19,580 bases of DNA, taken from Candidatus Pelagibacter sp. (GTDB lineage: Bacteria; Pseudomonadota; Alphaproteobacteria; Pelagibacterales; Pelagibacteraceae). Below the pieces are notes generated by a model. The model did no database searches and was not told the DNA's origin. It was given only the letters and a program-made list of their open reading frames with translations. The translations under genes and the position numbers were made by a program. Positions 8,018 to 16,435 of this stretch are shown piece after piece; the stretch's first letter is position 1, and every line of letters starts with the position of its first letter. The stretch covers positions 1-19,580 of the forward strand of contig JAOHKR010000013.1 of NCBI GenBank assembly GCA_028101445.1, written 5' to 3'.

Positions 8018-8962
8018 TTACTTACAGTACCTTTTTAGGCAAGCCATTCTTACGGCAACACCTAACTCAACTTGTTCTTTCACTAAACTTACATTTATAT
8101 CGTCAGCTAATTTTGTATCTATTTCCACACCCCTATTCATTGGACCTGGATGCATAATTAAAGCATCTTTACTTGCAAATTTTAATTTTTCTGGAGTTAA
8201 TCCATAGAACTCGTAGTACTCTCTTTTTGATGGAAGGAATGATCCTTGCATTCTCTCATTTTGCAATCTTAACATCATTACAATATCACATCCATCAAGA
8301 CCTTTTTTCATATCTGTAAAAGATTTTACACCCATTCTTTCTATTGATTTAGGCATTAAAGTTTTAGGAGCTATGACGTTTACCTCAGCACCTAACATAT
8401 TCATCAAATAAATATTTGATCTAGCTACTCTTGAATGAAGTATATCTCCACATATTGCAATTTTTAATCCTTCAATTTTACCTTTTCTGTTTATTATAGT
8501 CAGTGCATCTAATAAAGCTTGAGTAGGGTGTTCTCTTCTTCCATCTCCAGCATTAATTACAGCACAATTAACTTTTTGAGATAATAAATTTGGTGCACCA
8601 GAGTCTTGGTGTCTAATTACAATTAAATCTGGATGCATCGCATTTAAAGTCATTGCGGTATCAATTAAAGTTTCACCTTTTTTAAGAGCTGAATTATCCA
8701 TATTCATTGTCATTACATCGGCACCTAATCTTTTGCCTGCTAAATCAAATGAACTTTGAGTTCTTGTCGATGGTTCGAAGAATAAATTAATTTGTGTTTT
8801 TCCCCTTAAGATATCTAATTTTTTTGAGTTACTTCTATTTAATTTTATGAACTCTTTAGCTTCATTTAAAATATCTTTAGCCTCTAGAATAGATAGATTT
8901 TGGATACCCAGAAGATGTTTAGGAGATTTTTTAATAGCTGTATTTTTTTTCTTAACTGCCAT
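8018..8962 (-). CDS. pyrB: Aspartate carbamoyltransferase catalytic subunit PyrB
   Basis: Condenses carbamoyl phosphate with aspartate, the committed step of pyrimidine synthesis. Landmarks are the carbamoyl-phosphate loop [12 protein letters not shown] (about 61-72), RHQDSG, the HPTQALLDA stretch, LRLQNERM and the [11 protein letters not shown] loop. I chose ATG 8962 (314 residues, MAVKKKN). The longer frame would need a TTG at 8971, whereas AGAG about nine bases before 8962 is a reasonable ribosome binding site. The stop abuts the pyrC ATG directly. No pyrI regulatory subunit is visible, so a PyrB-PyrC-like complex is plausible. A 35-base gap separates it from ruvX upstream. Confidence 0.96.
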   Translation of the reverse strand: MAVKKKNTAIKKSPKHLLGIQNLSILEAKDILNEAKEFIKLNRSNSKKLDILRGKTQINLFFEPSTRTQSSFDLAGKRLGADVMTMNMDNSALKKGETLIDTAMTLNAMHPDLIVIRHQDSGAPNLLSQKVNCAVINAGDGRREHPTQALLDALTIINRKGKIEGLKIAICGDILHSRVARSNIYLMNMLGAEVNVIAPKTLMPKSIERMGVKSFTDMKKGLDGCDIVMMLRLQNERMQGSFLPSKREYYEFYGLTPEKLKFASKDALIMHPGPMNRGVEIDTKLADDINVSLVKEQVELGVAVRMACLKRYCK

Positions 8963-8997
8963 TAAAATCAACTCTATAGGCGTTTAACGGTATTAGA

Positions 8998-9462
8998 TCA
9001 AGTATTTTCTTTAGTTAAGTAATCTAATGCTCCTTGCAATATAAATTGAGCAGAGTTTTGATCTAGTTTGTCAACTTTTTTACTCGTATTAACACCGAAA
9101 TCATTGGATAAATTGAACGCTCCTTGACTGGATAGTCTCTCATCCCACATTGTGACATTTTCAGTAATATCTTTTGATAAATTTATGGCTAAATCTTTAG
9201 CTGCCTGTGACGATCGACTTAAACTACCATCCATGTTTATTGGATTTCCAATAATTATCCCCTTTATCTGATTTTCTTTAACAATGTTAATTAATTCGTC
9301 TGCAAAATCTGAATATTTGTTTTTTATTAAAGTTGTGTAAGGTGTTGCTATAATTTTGTTCTCATCTGAAATGGCTATTCCGATCCTTTTACCACCGGGG
9401 TCAATTCCCATTAATCTAGACTTTTTAGGGAGTTTTTTCTTAAAATCTTCAATATCAAGCAT
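8998..9462 (-). CDS. ruvX: RuvX/YqgF family nuclease
   Basis: A 154-residue member of the YqgF family, with an RNase H-like fold. It has been linked to pre-16S rRNA 5'-end maturation and described as a putative Holliday junction resolvase. Motifs are MGIDPGGKRIGIAISD (18-33, first catalytic Asp21), GIIIGNPINMDGSLS (68-82) and MWDERLSSQGA (105-115, acidic catalytic pair DE). These three cover the expected acidic residues, so the enzyme looks intact. It is the first gene of the minus-strand block and diverges from gatC across 53 bases. The 35 bases between it and pyrB contain no clear promoter or hairpin, so read-through into pyrB is likely. Confidence 0.92.
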   Translation of the reverse strand: MLDIEDFKKKLPKKSRLMGIDPGGKRIGIAISDENKIIATPYTTLIKNKYSDFADELINIVKENQIKGIIIGNPINMDGSLSRSSQAAKDLAINLSKDITENVTMWDERLSSQGAFNLSNDFGVNTSKKVDKLDQNSAQFILQGALDYLTKENT

Positions 9463-9515
9463 GTTTATGTTATGTTTATTCTATTAATTTCCTGTAAAAT
9501 TAACATAATTCACAA
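9463..9515. promoter_or_regulatory. Divergent ruvX/gatC intergenic region
   Basis: These 53 bases must carry promoters for two divergent operons. On the plus strand a TAAAAT -10-like box (9495-9500) sits 15 bases before the gatC ATG, but no convincing -35 box lies at the right distance. CATAAT (9504-9509) is closer to the start and would give an almost leaderless transcript. On the minus strand nothing stands out. Direct repeats of ATGTT(T)AT fill 9461-9478. Calls here are weak. Confidence 0.25.
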
Positions 9516-9803
9516 ATGTCTATAGATAAAGATAAAATTAAACATGTCAGTAAACTAGCCAGAATTTCAGTAGATGAAAAGAAAATTGATGGTTTAACTA
9601 AAGATCTAACTTCTATATTCAAATTTATTGAACAACTTAATGAATTAAATACAGAAAAAGTTAAACCTCTTTCATCAATTTTAAACGAGCCATTGAGATC
9701 AAGAGAAGATAAAATTGATGATGGAAAAATGAGAGACAAAATATTAGAAAATTCACCCAAAAAAAATGAGGAATTTTTTGTTGTTCCAAAGGTGATAGAA
9801 TAA
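9516..9803 (+). CDS. gatC: Asp/Glu-tRNA amidotransferase subunit C
   Basis: The 95-residue small subunit that wraps around and stabilises GatA and GatB in the GatCAB amidotransferase. The complex converts Glu-tRNA(Gln) and/or Asp-tRNA(Asn) to the correctly charged amide forms. Typical features are the N-terminal [12 protein letters not shown] (10-21), the helical [20 protein letters not shown] (36-55), [11 protein letters not shown], and the C-terminal FFVVPKVIE that ends the family. The stop overlaps the gatA start by one base (TAATG). Gene order C-A-B is standard. This is the first gene of the plus-strand operon that runs to the MATE transporter. Confidence 0.95.
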   Translation: MSIDKDKIKHVSKLARISVDEKKIDGLTKDLTSIFKFIEQLNELNTEKVKPLSSILNEPLRSREDKIDDGKMRDKILENSPKKNEEFFVVPKVIE

Positions 9804-11263
9804 TGTCAGATATAACCAAAAAAAGTTTAACTGAGATAATTAGATTAATAAAAAAAAAAGAGATTAAATCTGTAGAAGTAACTACATCATTTATAGATAA
9901 TATTAAAAATGATAAGAAATTAAATTCTTTTATTACTAACTGCAATGAACAAGCTTTAGAAAAAGCGAAAGGTTTTGACAAAAACCCTAAACTTGACCAA
10001 TTATTACCTGGCGTTCCAATAGCTGTTAAAGATTTATTTTGTACAAACGGAACCAAAACAACCGCAGGAAGTAAAATGTTGGAAAATTTTATTCCTAATT
10101 ACGAGTCTACTATTACAAATAACCTATGGAACGAAGGGGCTTTTTTATTAGGTAAATTAAATTGTGATGAGTATGCAATGGGATCATCAAATGAAACAAG
10201 TTATTTTGGGAACGTAATGAATCCAATTGCAGAAAATACCGTTCCCGGTGGGTCATCAGGTGGATCTGCTAGCGCACTAGCAGCAGAACTTACTCCAACA
10301 ACAATTGGAACTGACACAGGTGGATCGATAAGACAACCAGCTTCATTCACAGGAATCGTTGGTTTAAAGCCAACTTATGGCTTGTGCTCTAGATGGGGAA
10401 TAGTTGCTTTTGCTTCATCTCTTGATCAAGCAGGGCCGATGACAAAAACTGTTGAAGATTGTGCTTTAATGTTAGAAGCAATGGCTGGATTTGATAAAAA
10501 AGATTCAACTTCAATAAATAAAAAAAAAGAAAATTATTCTAAAAATTTAACAGATAATATTAAAGGTCTTAAAATTGGTATACCTAAAGAATATCGAGTT
10601 GATGGTATGCCAAAAGAGATAGATAAACTTTGGGAAAGTGGAAAATCTTTACTGAAAGACGCAGGCGCAGAAATTATTGATATCTCATTACCAAATACAA
10701 AGTATGCTTTACCTACTTATTATATAGTAGCGCCTGCTGAAGCATCTTCAAACTTAGCTAGATACGATGGCGTAAAATATGGTTTTAGATCATCTAAAGG
10801 AAATAATCTCATTGAGATGTACGAAAATACAAGATCAGAAGGATTTGGTGATGAAGTAAAAAGAAGAATTTTAATTGGAACTTATGTTCTTTCGTCAGGT
10901 TATTATGATGCTTATTACATTAAAGCTCAAAAAGTTCGACAACTGATTAAAAATGATTTTGACCAGTCATTTAAAAAAGTTGATGCTATACTAACCCCTT
11001 CAACACCGAGTGCAGCTTTTAAGATAGGTGAAAAGAAAGATGACCCTATATCAATGTACTTGAATGATATCTTTACTGTTCCAGTTAATTTAGCAGGAAT
11101 ACCGGCAATTTCAATACCAGCAGGTTTTGATCAAAACAAATATCCACTAGGGCTACAACTAATAGGTAATACTTTAGAGGAACAAAAATTATTAAATATT
11201 GCCTTTGCAGCTGAGAAAAAAATAAACTTTAAACAAGATTTAAATAAATGGTGGGAAAAATAA
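9803..11263 (+). CDS. gatA: Asp/Glu-tRNA amidotransferase subunit A
   Basis: The glutaminase/amidase subunit of GatCAB, which releases ammonia from glutamine and channels it to GatB. The 486-residue protein has the amidase signature with an intact Ser-cisSer-Lys triad: Lys76 in PIAVKDLFC, Ser151 in the [11 protein letters not shown] loop and nucleophile Ser175 in [11 protein letters not shown]. The spacing Ser151 to Ser175 (24) equals that in characterised GatA proteins. Later family stretches are [27 protein letters not shown] and the substrate-pocket region [26 protein letters not shown]. Its stop overlaps the gatB ATG by one base. Nothing unusual. Confidence 0.97.
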   Translation: MSDITKKSLTEIIRLIKKKEIKSVEVTTSFIDNIKNDKKLNSFITNCNEQALEKAKGFDKNPKLDQLLPGVPIAVKDLFCTNGTKTTAGSKMLENFIPNYESTITNNLWNEGAFLLGKLNCDEYAMGSSNETSYFGNVMNPIAENTVPGGSSGGSASALAAELTPTTIGTDTGGSIRQPASFTGIVGLKPTYGLCSRWGIVAFASSLDQAGPMTKTVEDCALMLEAMAGFDKKDSTSINKKKENYSKNLTDNIKGLKIGIPKEYRVDGMPKEIDKLWESGKSLLKDAGAEIIDISLPNTKYALPTYYIVAPAEASSNLARYDGVKYGFRSSKGNNLIEMYENTRSEGFGDEVKRRILIGTYVLSSGYYDAYYIKAQKVRQLIKNDFDQSFKKVDAILTPSTPSAAFKIGEKKDDPISMYLNDIFTVPVNLAGIPAISIPAGFDQNKYPLGLQLIGNTLEEQKLLNIAFAAEKKINFKQDLNKWWEK

Positions 11264-12729
11264 TGAGTAAAGAAAATAGTAATTTTTTAATTGATGGTGA
11301 AAAAGGGAAATGGGAAGTCGTAATCGGTCTTGAAGTACATGCTCAAGTTACATCAAATTCAAAACTTTTTTCAGGATCATCGACTAAATTTGGAGCTGAA
11401 CCTAACACACAAGTAAGTTTAGTGGACTCAGCTTTTCCCGGAATGCTTCCTGTAATAAATGAGTATTGCGTTAAACAAGCAGTTAAAACTGGACTTGGTT
11501 TGAATGCAAAAATAAATCCATATTCTGTTTTTGATAGAAAAAATTATTTTTATGCAGATTTGCCTCAAGGTTATCAAATATCTCAATTTAAACACCCAAT
11601 AGTTGGGGAAGGTGAAATAACACTAGACCTACCAAACGGTAGCAAAAAAGTAGGTATAGAAAGATTACACCTAGAGCAAGATGCAGGAAAAAGTATTCAC
11701 GATTTAGATCCCAGTAATACTTTCGTAGATTTAAATCGATCAGGAGTAGCCCTGATGGAAATTGTAAGTAAACCAGACATGCGATCACCTGATGAAGTAA
11801 ACGCATATGTAAAAAAACTTAGATCAATTATGAGATATCTCGGTACCTGCGATGGAAATATGCAAGAAGGTTCTTTGAGAGCAGATGTAAATGTTTCTGT
11901 TAGAAAAGAAGGGGATAAAAAATTAGGCACTAGGTGTGAGATTAAAAATGTAAATTCAATTAAATTTATGCAAATGGCTATAATTTACGAAGCACAGAGA
12001 CAAGTTGAATTATTAGAGTCTGGTAAAACAATTGATCAAGAAACTAGATTATTTGACACAAAAAAAAATGAAACTAGATCAATGAGATCCAAAGAAGATG
12101 CTCATGATTATAGATATTTTCCTGACCCTGACTTACTTCCATTAAGCTTAGACAAGGAATTAATAGAAAGAATTAAGAAAGATTTGCCTGAACTACCTGA
12201 TCAAAAAAAAGAGCGATTTATAAAAGATTATTCATTAAGCGCATACGAAGCTAATGTTTTGGTTTCAGAAAAAGAAATATCAGATTATTTTGAAGAAGTT
12301 GTTAAAACTTCAGATATTAAATTAGCTAAAAATTGGATTATGGGTGATTTTTTTGCATCCTTAAACGAAAAAAATATTTCAATCTCAGAGTCACCTGTAA
12401 CTGCCAAAAAAATGTCTCAGCTAATTGATTCTATTAGCTCAGGTACTATTTCAGGAAGAACAGCCAAAGAAGTGTTTGAAATAATGAAAGAAACAGGTGA
12501 AGAGCCAAATAAAATAATTGAAAGTAAAGGCCTGCAGCAGAAAAGCGATCCTAAAGAACTAGAAGGGATAATTGATAATGTGATATCAGAAAATAAAGAT
12601 AAGGTTGAACAATATAAATCTGGAAAAGATAAATTATTTGGTTTTTTTGTTGGTCAAGTTATGAAAGTTTCAGGTGGTAAAGCTAATCCTCAATTAGTTA
12701 ACGATATTCTTAAAAAAAAACTTAAATAA
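11263..12729 (+). CDS. gatB: Asp/Glu-tRNA amidotransferase subunit B
   Basis: The subunit that binds misacylated tRNA, phosphorylates the Glu/Asp side chain and completes amidation with ammonia from GatA. I place the start at ATG 11263, in a TAATG junction with gatA, giving 488 residues. An in-frame ATG at 11248 would only add five residues inside gatA. Signature stretches from the start are [66 protein letters not shown] RADVNVSVR, and [13 protein letters not shown]. The tail from about residue 340 is the YqeY-like tRNA-binding domain, with [14 protein letters not shown] and a final [16 protein letters not shown]. Complete and ordinary. Confidence 0.97.
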   Translation: MSKENSNFLIDGEKGKWEVVIGLEVHAQVTSNSKLFSGSSTKFGAEPNTQVSLVDSAFPGMLPVINEYCVKQAVKTGLGLNAKINPYSVFDRKNYFYADLPQGYQISQFKHPIVGEGEITLDLPNGSKKVGIERLHLEQDAGKSIHDLDPSNTFVDLNRSGVALMEIVSKPDMRSPDEVNAYVKKLRSIMRYLGTCDGNMQEGSLRADVNVSVRKEGDKKLGTRCEIKNVNSIKFMQMAIIYEAQRQVELLESGKTIDQETRLFDTKKNETRSMRSKEDAHDYRYFPDPDLLPLSLDKELIERIKKDLPELPDQKKERFIKDYSLSAYEANVLVSEKEISDYFEEVVKTSDIKLAKNWIMGDFFASLNEKNISISESPVTAKKMSQLIDSISSGTISGRTAKEVFEIMKETGEEPNKIIESKGLQQKSDPKELEGIIDNVISENKDKVEQYKSGKDKLFGFFVGQVMKVSGGKANPQLVNDILKKKLK

Positions 12730-12731
12730 TA

Positions 12732-13388
12732 ATGGGTAAAGACCTTGATATTAATAATAAAATACAAACCTATATTCAGAATTTAAGTCAACCCCTTCAT
12801 CCTATTCAAAAAGAAATAATTGCTTACAACGAAACCCTTGGTGATATTAAAAGGATGCAAATTTCTGTATCCCAATGTCATTTTCTTCATTTGATGATTA
12901 AAACTTGTAATGCAAAAAATATACTTGAGATAGGAACTTTTACAGGACTAAGCACTTTATCAATGTCCTTAGCTTTACCAGATGAAGGCTCTATAATAGC
13001 CTTAGATAAAAATCTAGAAACCAATAAAGTAGCATTAGATTTTTTTAATAAAGCTAATCAAGGTAAAAAGATTAAAACTATTGTAAAACCAGCATTAGAT
13101 TCATTAAATGATATTAAAAAAGAAAATATCCTTTTTGATATTGTTTTTATTGACGCTGATAAAACTAATTATACTAATTATTACGAAAGTGTAATTCAAT
13201 TAATTAAAAAAGACGGTTTAATTATTATAGATAATGTTTTGTGGCATGGAGAAGTAGCTGATGAAAATAATAACGAAAAATTTACAAATATTATTAGAGA
13301 ATTTAATAAACATGTAAAAAATGATAACAGAGTTGAACAAATCATCTTACCCATTGGTGACGGCTTGACTGTTTGTAGAAAGTTATAA
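12732..13388 (+). CDS. Class I SAM-dependent O-methyltransferase
   Basis: A 218-residue methyltransferase of the catechol/caffeoyl-CoA O-methyltransferase type. The SAM-binding motif is ILEIGTFTGLSTLSMS (64-79). An acidic residue ending strand 2 (ALDKN, 90-94) should hold the ribose. FDIVFIDADKTNY (135-147) and IIDNVLWHGEVAD (165-177) supply the Asp-Asp-Asn metal-binding positions (about 141, 167, 168) typical of the divalent-cation-dependent members. The N-terminal cap runs through QISVSQCHFLHLMIK (43-57). It begins two bases after the gatB stop and shares one base with trhO, so it belongs to the same operon. The substrate cannot be predicted. Members of this family also include tRNA modifiers (TrmR-type), which would fit the neighbours, but this is only a guess. 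Confidence 0.85.
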   Translation: MGKDLDINNKIQTYIQNLSQPLHPIQKEIIAYNETLGDIKRMQISVSQCHFLHLMIKTCNAKNILEIGTFTGLSTLSMSLALPDEGSIIALDKNLETNKVALDFFNKANQGKKIKTIVKPALDSLNDIKKENILFDIVFIDADKTNYTNYYESVIQLIKKDGLIIIDNVLWHGEVADENNNEKFTNIIREFNKHVKNDNRVEQIILPIGDGLTVCRKL

Positions 13389-14293
13389 TGTTTACAGTTT
13401 TAGGTTTTTATAAGTTTAAAAAATTAGATCAACTAAGTAAAAAAAAGATTTTTCTTCAAAAATATTTTATCGAAAATAATATTAAAGGAACTTTAATACT
13501 TTCAAAGGAGGGTATTAACGGAACTATATCAGGTAAATCTATAAATATTTCCTATATCAACAAGAAGATTAAATCTTTTTTGAGGTTTAGTAAGTTTGAT
13601 AGTGAAAATCTTTCTAAGAGTAATTTTCAACCATTTCACAAACCTAAAGTTAAGATAAAAAAAGAAGTTGTGCCTATGGGTTTAAAAATCTTACCTAAAG
13701 CTAAAAAGGACAATCATTTAACCCCTTCTAAATGGAACAATCTTATAAAAAACAAAAACACTCTCGTACTAGATGCCAGAAAACCCTTTGAATATGAAGT
13801 TGGCACCTTCAAAAAAGCTATTAATCCTAATGTTAAACATTTTAGAGAATTTCCTAAATACTTAAATAAATTAGATAAAAAAAAACCTGTTGCCATGTTT
13901 TGTACTGGTGGAATTAGATGTGAAAAAGCTTCGGTATATTTAAATCAAAATGGTTTTAAAAATGTATTTCAATTAAAAGGTGGAATTCTAAATTATCTTA
14001 AAAGCATTAATAAAAAAGATAGTTTGTGGAAAGGTGAGTGCTTTGTTTTTGATAATAGAGTTTCTGTTAGACACAATCTCTCAGTAGGTTCATACACTAT
14101 TTGTAGTGGCTGTAGAAATCCCATTTCATTAAAAGATAAAAAATCAAAAAAGTACGAAACAGGAGTTTCATGTCCTAGATGTTATGACACATTAACTAAC
14201 ACACAGAAAAGTAGATTTAGAATGAGACAAAAGCAGATTATGCTTGCTAAGAAAGCTGGAAGGAAGCATATATTCCAAAAAGAATTTAAATAG
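13388..14293 (+). CDS. trhO: tRNA uridine(34) hydroxylase TrhO, rhodanese-domain
   Basis: A 301-residue protein of the YceA/TrhO family, which hydroxylates the wobble uridine of certain tRNAs as the first step toward 5-(carboxy)methoxyuridine. The N-terminal acylphosphatase-like domain contains GTLILSKEGINGTISG (34-49). A rhodanese domain follows with LVLDARKPFEYEVGTF (126-141), and the active-site Cys172 lies in FCTGGIRCEKA (171-181). The C-terminal part holds two CxxC pairs (CSGC 239-242, CPRC 262-265), probably a metal site. E. coli TrhO is about 350 residues, so the ends are shorter here. It starts in a one-base overlap with the methyltransferase, and its stop codon is part of the next gene's ribosome binding site. 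Co-location with gatCAB suggests a decoding-related operon. Confidence 0.93.
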   Translation: MFTVLGFYKFKKLDQLSKKKIFLQKYFIENNIKGTLILSKEGINGTISGKSINISYINKKIKSFLRFSKFDSENLSKSNFQPFHKPKVKIKKEVVPMGLKILPKAKKDNHLTPSKWNNLIKNKNTLVLDARKPFEYEVGTFKKAINPNVKHFREFPKYLNKLDKKKPVAMFCTGGIRCEKASVYLNQNGFKNVFQLKGGILNYLKSINKKDSLWKGECFVFDNRVSVRHNLSVGSYTICSGCRNPISLKDKKSKKYETGVSCPRCYDTLTNTQKSRFRMRQKQIMLAKKAGRKHIFQKEFK

Positions 14294-14303
14294 GAAAAAA
14301 TTG
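14291..14303 (+). promoter_or_regulatory. Ribosome binding site inside the trhO stop, feeding a TTG start
   Basis: The trhO stop TAG (14291-14293) runs into AGGAAAAAA, so AGGA at 14292-14295 acts as a Shine-Dalgarno sequence five bases before TTG 14301. This arrangement decides the start of the MATE gene and suggests that ribosomes finishing trhO re-initiate on the transporter. Confidence 0.7.
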
Positions 14304-15674
14304 TCTAAAAAATTAAACTTAACTAAAGATCCAATTTGGTATTTGCTAGGAAAAGTAACTATACCTGCTAGCGTAGGATCATTATTTCAGACTTTTTATA
14401 ATTTAGTAGATACTTGGTTTGCTGGAAAAATTTCTGCAGAAGCTATAGGAGCTATAGCAAAGTCTTTTCCAATATATTTTGTAATAATAGCTGTTGGTGT
14501 TGGTATTGGCGCTGCAACAAACGCAAGTATTGGAAATTTACTAGGAGCAAAAAAAACTAATCAAGCTTCACTATTAGTCGCTCAATCTATAGTTTTTGCA
14601 ATTATAATATCTATCATTGTTACTTTATTTGGGCTTAATGCTTCTGATTTTTTATTAACAGTAATGGGATCTGATCTTCAAAGCATTATTTTAACAAGAG
14701 AATATTTGGATATTATTTTTTACGGTACTTTTATTGTAATGATTCAAATTTCTCTTAATGGAACGTTGAATGCTCAAGGTGATACAAAAAGTTACAGAAA
14801 TGTTTTAATTTTTAGTTTCTTTTTAAATATAATTTTAAATCCTATATTTATTTGGGGATATGGTTTTATTCCTGCTTTTGGAATTGGTGGACTTGCAATT
14901 GCTACAGTTATATCTCAATTAATAGGAACTGTTTATTTAGCTTACAAAGTTAATTCATGTAAATTAAGAAAGTACTTATATATACAATGTTTCATTCCTA
15001 AGTATGCATTGATGAGAGACTTATTATCTCAAGCAGTGCCAATAATGTTCAGCATGTTATTTATAGGTGTTGGTATTTTCAACATTTTATATTTCATAGG
15101 TCAATTCGGTGAGCTAGCAACAGCAGGTTATGGTGCCGCTTTAAGAGTTGAACAAGTATTTTTATTACCAGTCATTGGTTTAAATACAGCTGTTCTTTCC
15201 ATTGGAGGTCAAAATTTTGGTGCAAAAGAATTTTATAGAATAAAAGAATTATATTACAAAGCTCTTTTATTTGGATGTACATTTATGGCTATCGCAGGAA
15301 TAATTTTATTTTTTGGTGCAGAATTTTTTGTTTCTCAATTTACTGATAACACAAAAGCAATATATCATGGCACTATTTATCTTAAAATTGCAGCTTTGAT
15401 AGGACCAATCTATCCTGTATTTTTTATTACTACTGCAGTATTTCAGGCTCTTAAAAAATCAATTTATAGTCTTTACTTAAGTATTCTTCGATTAACAGCA
15501 TTCCCATTTTTATCCTTATGGTATGTGATCAACGTTAGAGGAGGAAACTATAACGATATTTTTTACACTATAATGGCCACAAATTGGTTGATGGGATTAG
15601 CTGTTTTATTTTTTATTCCTTTTTTCTTTAGAAAAAAGTTAAGAATAAGCTTTAAAAAATTATTTGTATTTTAA
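14301..15674 (+). CDS. MATE family multidrug/metabolite exporter
   Basis: A polytopic inner-membrane transporter of the MATE family, which exports drugs or metabolites in exchange for H+ or Na+. The first helix region PASVGSLFQTFYNLVDTWFAGKIS is characteristic, as are the GVGIGAATNASIGNLLGAKK loop, the NGTLNAQGDTKSYRN/NIILNPIFIWGYG stretch after the third and fourth helices, and the mirrored second half with RVEQVFLLPVIGLNTAVLSIGGQNFGAKE. About 12 membrane segments are expected. I start it at TTG 14301 (457 residues), because AGGA (14292-14295) gives a well-placed ribosome binding site. The ATG at 14244 would overlap trhO by 50 bases and add a polar, lysine-rich leader. The 3' end overlaps the convergent ABC permease gene by 15 bases. 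Substrate unknown. Confidence 0.9.
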   Translation: MSKKLNLTKDPIWYLLGKVTIPASVGSLFQTFYNLVDTWFAGKISAEAIGAIAKSFPIYFVIIAVGVGIGAATNASIGNLLGAKKTNQASLLVAQSIVFAIIISIIVTLFGLNASDFLLTVMGSDLQSIILTREYLDIIFYGTFIVMIQISLNGTLNAQGDTKSYRNVLIFSFFLNIILNPIFIWGYGFIPAFGIGGLAIATVISQLIGTVYLAYKVNSCKLRKYLYIQCFIPKYALMRDLLSQAVPIMFSMLFIGVGIFNILYFIGQFGELATAGYGAALRVEQVFLLPVIGLNTAVLSIGGQNFGAKEFYRIKELYYKALLFGCTFMAIAGIILFFGAEFFVSQFTDNTKAIYHGTIYLKIAALIGPIYPVFFITTAVFQALKKSIYSLYLSILRLTAFPFLSLWYVINVRGGNYNDIFYTIMATNWLMGLAVLFFIPFFFRKKLRISFKKLFVF

Positions 15675-16394
15675 TCTATTTTCAAGTTTCCTGACGTAAT
15701 AAGAAACTATTAAGATTAAAACTAAATATTCTAAAATTAAAAAAGTATAAATTTCTAATGGTCTATAAGTTGTTGTAACTAACTCATTAGCCTTTCTTGT
15801 TAAATCAGCTATCCCTATAATCGAAACTAGCGAAGACATTTTTAAAACGTAAACAAATTGATTACCCAAAGCTGGTAAAACAACCTTAATTGCTTGAGGA
15901 AGAATTACAAATCTCATTTTTTTCCAAAAATCCATTCCAAGTGAACCAGCAACTTCATGTTGTCCTTTATGAATTGAATTAATCCCAGCTCGAAATATTT
16001 CAGCTTGGAAAGCACTTTCACTAATTGTTAAAGCGATTATTCCTGAGACAAAAGGTGAAAAACTTACTCCCAACATGATTGGTAAGCCATAATAAATCCA
16101 AAGTATTAAAACTAACAAAGGCACAGCTCTTACAATTTCTACATAAGCTATATTAAAATAACTTAAAAATTTATTGTTAGAAAGAGAGGGCAGAGCAACA
16201 ACTAAACCTATTATCATTGCAAGAATTATTGAGATCACGGAAATATAAATTGTAGTGGTTATTCCACTGATTAAAAACTTTAAGTTAGTTAGTCCCTCAA
16301 CATTGTTAGGGCTTAATATGTACCAACCCCATTCATAGTCTGAGCTGCACCCCTGTAATAAAAAAAATAGAGCAAAATATTTTATAAACTTCAC
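15660..16394 (-). CDS. Amino-acid-type ABC transporter permease
   Basis: A 244-residue inner-membrane permease of the polar amino acid (HisMQ/GlnP-like) family. The core begins at LISGITTTIYISVISIILAMIIG, followed by YVEIVRAVPLLVLILWIYYGLP. The EAA loop that docks with the ATPase reads EVAGSLGMDFWKKMRFVILPQAI, a good match to the family. About five membrane helices are visible. The start is GTG 16394; no ATG lies upstream in frame. The N terminus is odd: basic start, hydrophobic run and LLQGCSSD (about residues 12-19), which looks like a lipoprotein lipobox with Cys16. It lies 41 bases after the binding-protein gene and overlaps the convergent MATE gene at its 3' end. Only one permease is present, so a homodimer is likely. 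No ATPase gene is here. Confidence 0.9.
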   Translation of the reverse strand: MKFIKYFALFFLLQGCSSDYEWGWYILSPNNVEGLTNLKFLISGITTTIYISVISIILAMIIGLVVALPSLSNNKFLSYFNIAYVEIVRAVPLLVLILWIYYGLPIMLGVSFSPFVSGIIALTISESAFQAEIFRAGINSIHKGQHEVAGSLGMDFWKKMRFVILPQAIKVVLPALGNQFVYVLKMSSLVSIIGIADLTRKANELVTTTYRPLEIYTFLILEYLVLILIVSYYVRKLENRLKYK

Positions 16395-16435
16395 AGATTA
16401 ATCATATTGGTTAATTGAAGTTATTTAAACTTAAA

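Noticed and set aside
8963..8971. pyrB start at TTG 8971.
   Set aside because: ATG 8962 is in frame, has a better-spaced AGAG and gives the usual N terminus; only three residues differ.
11248..11262. gatB start at ATG 11248, inside gatA.
   Set aside because: ATG 11263 forms the same TAATG junction used elsewhere in this operon, and the five added residues carry no conserved feature.
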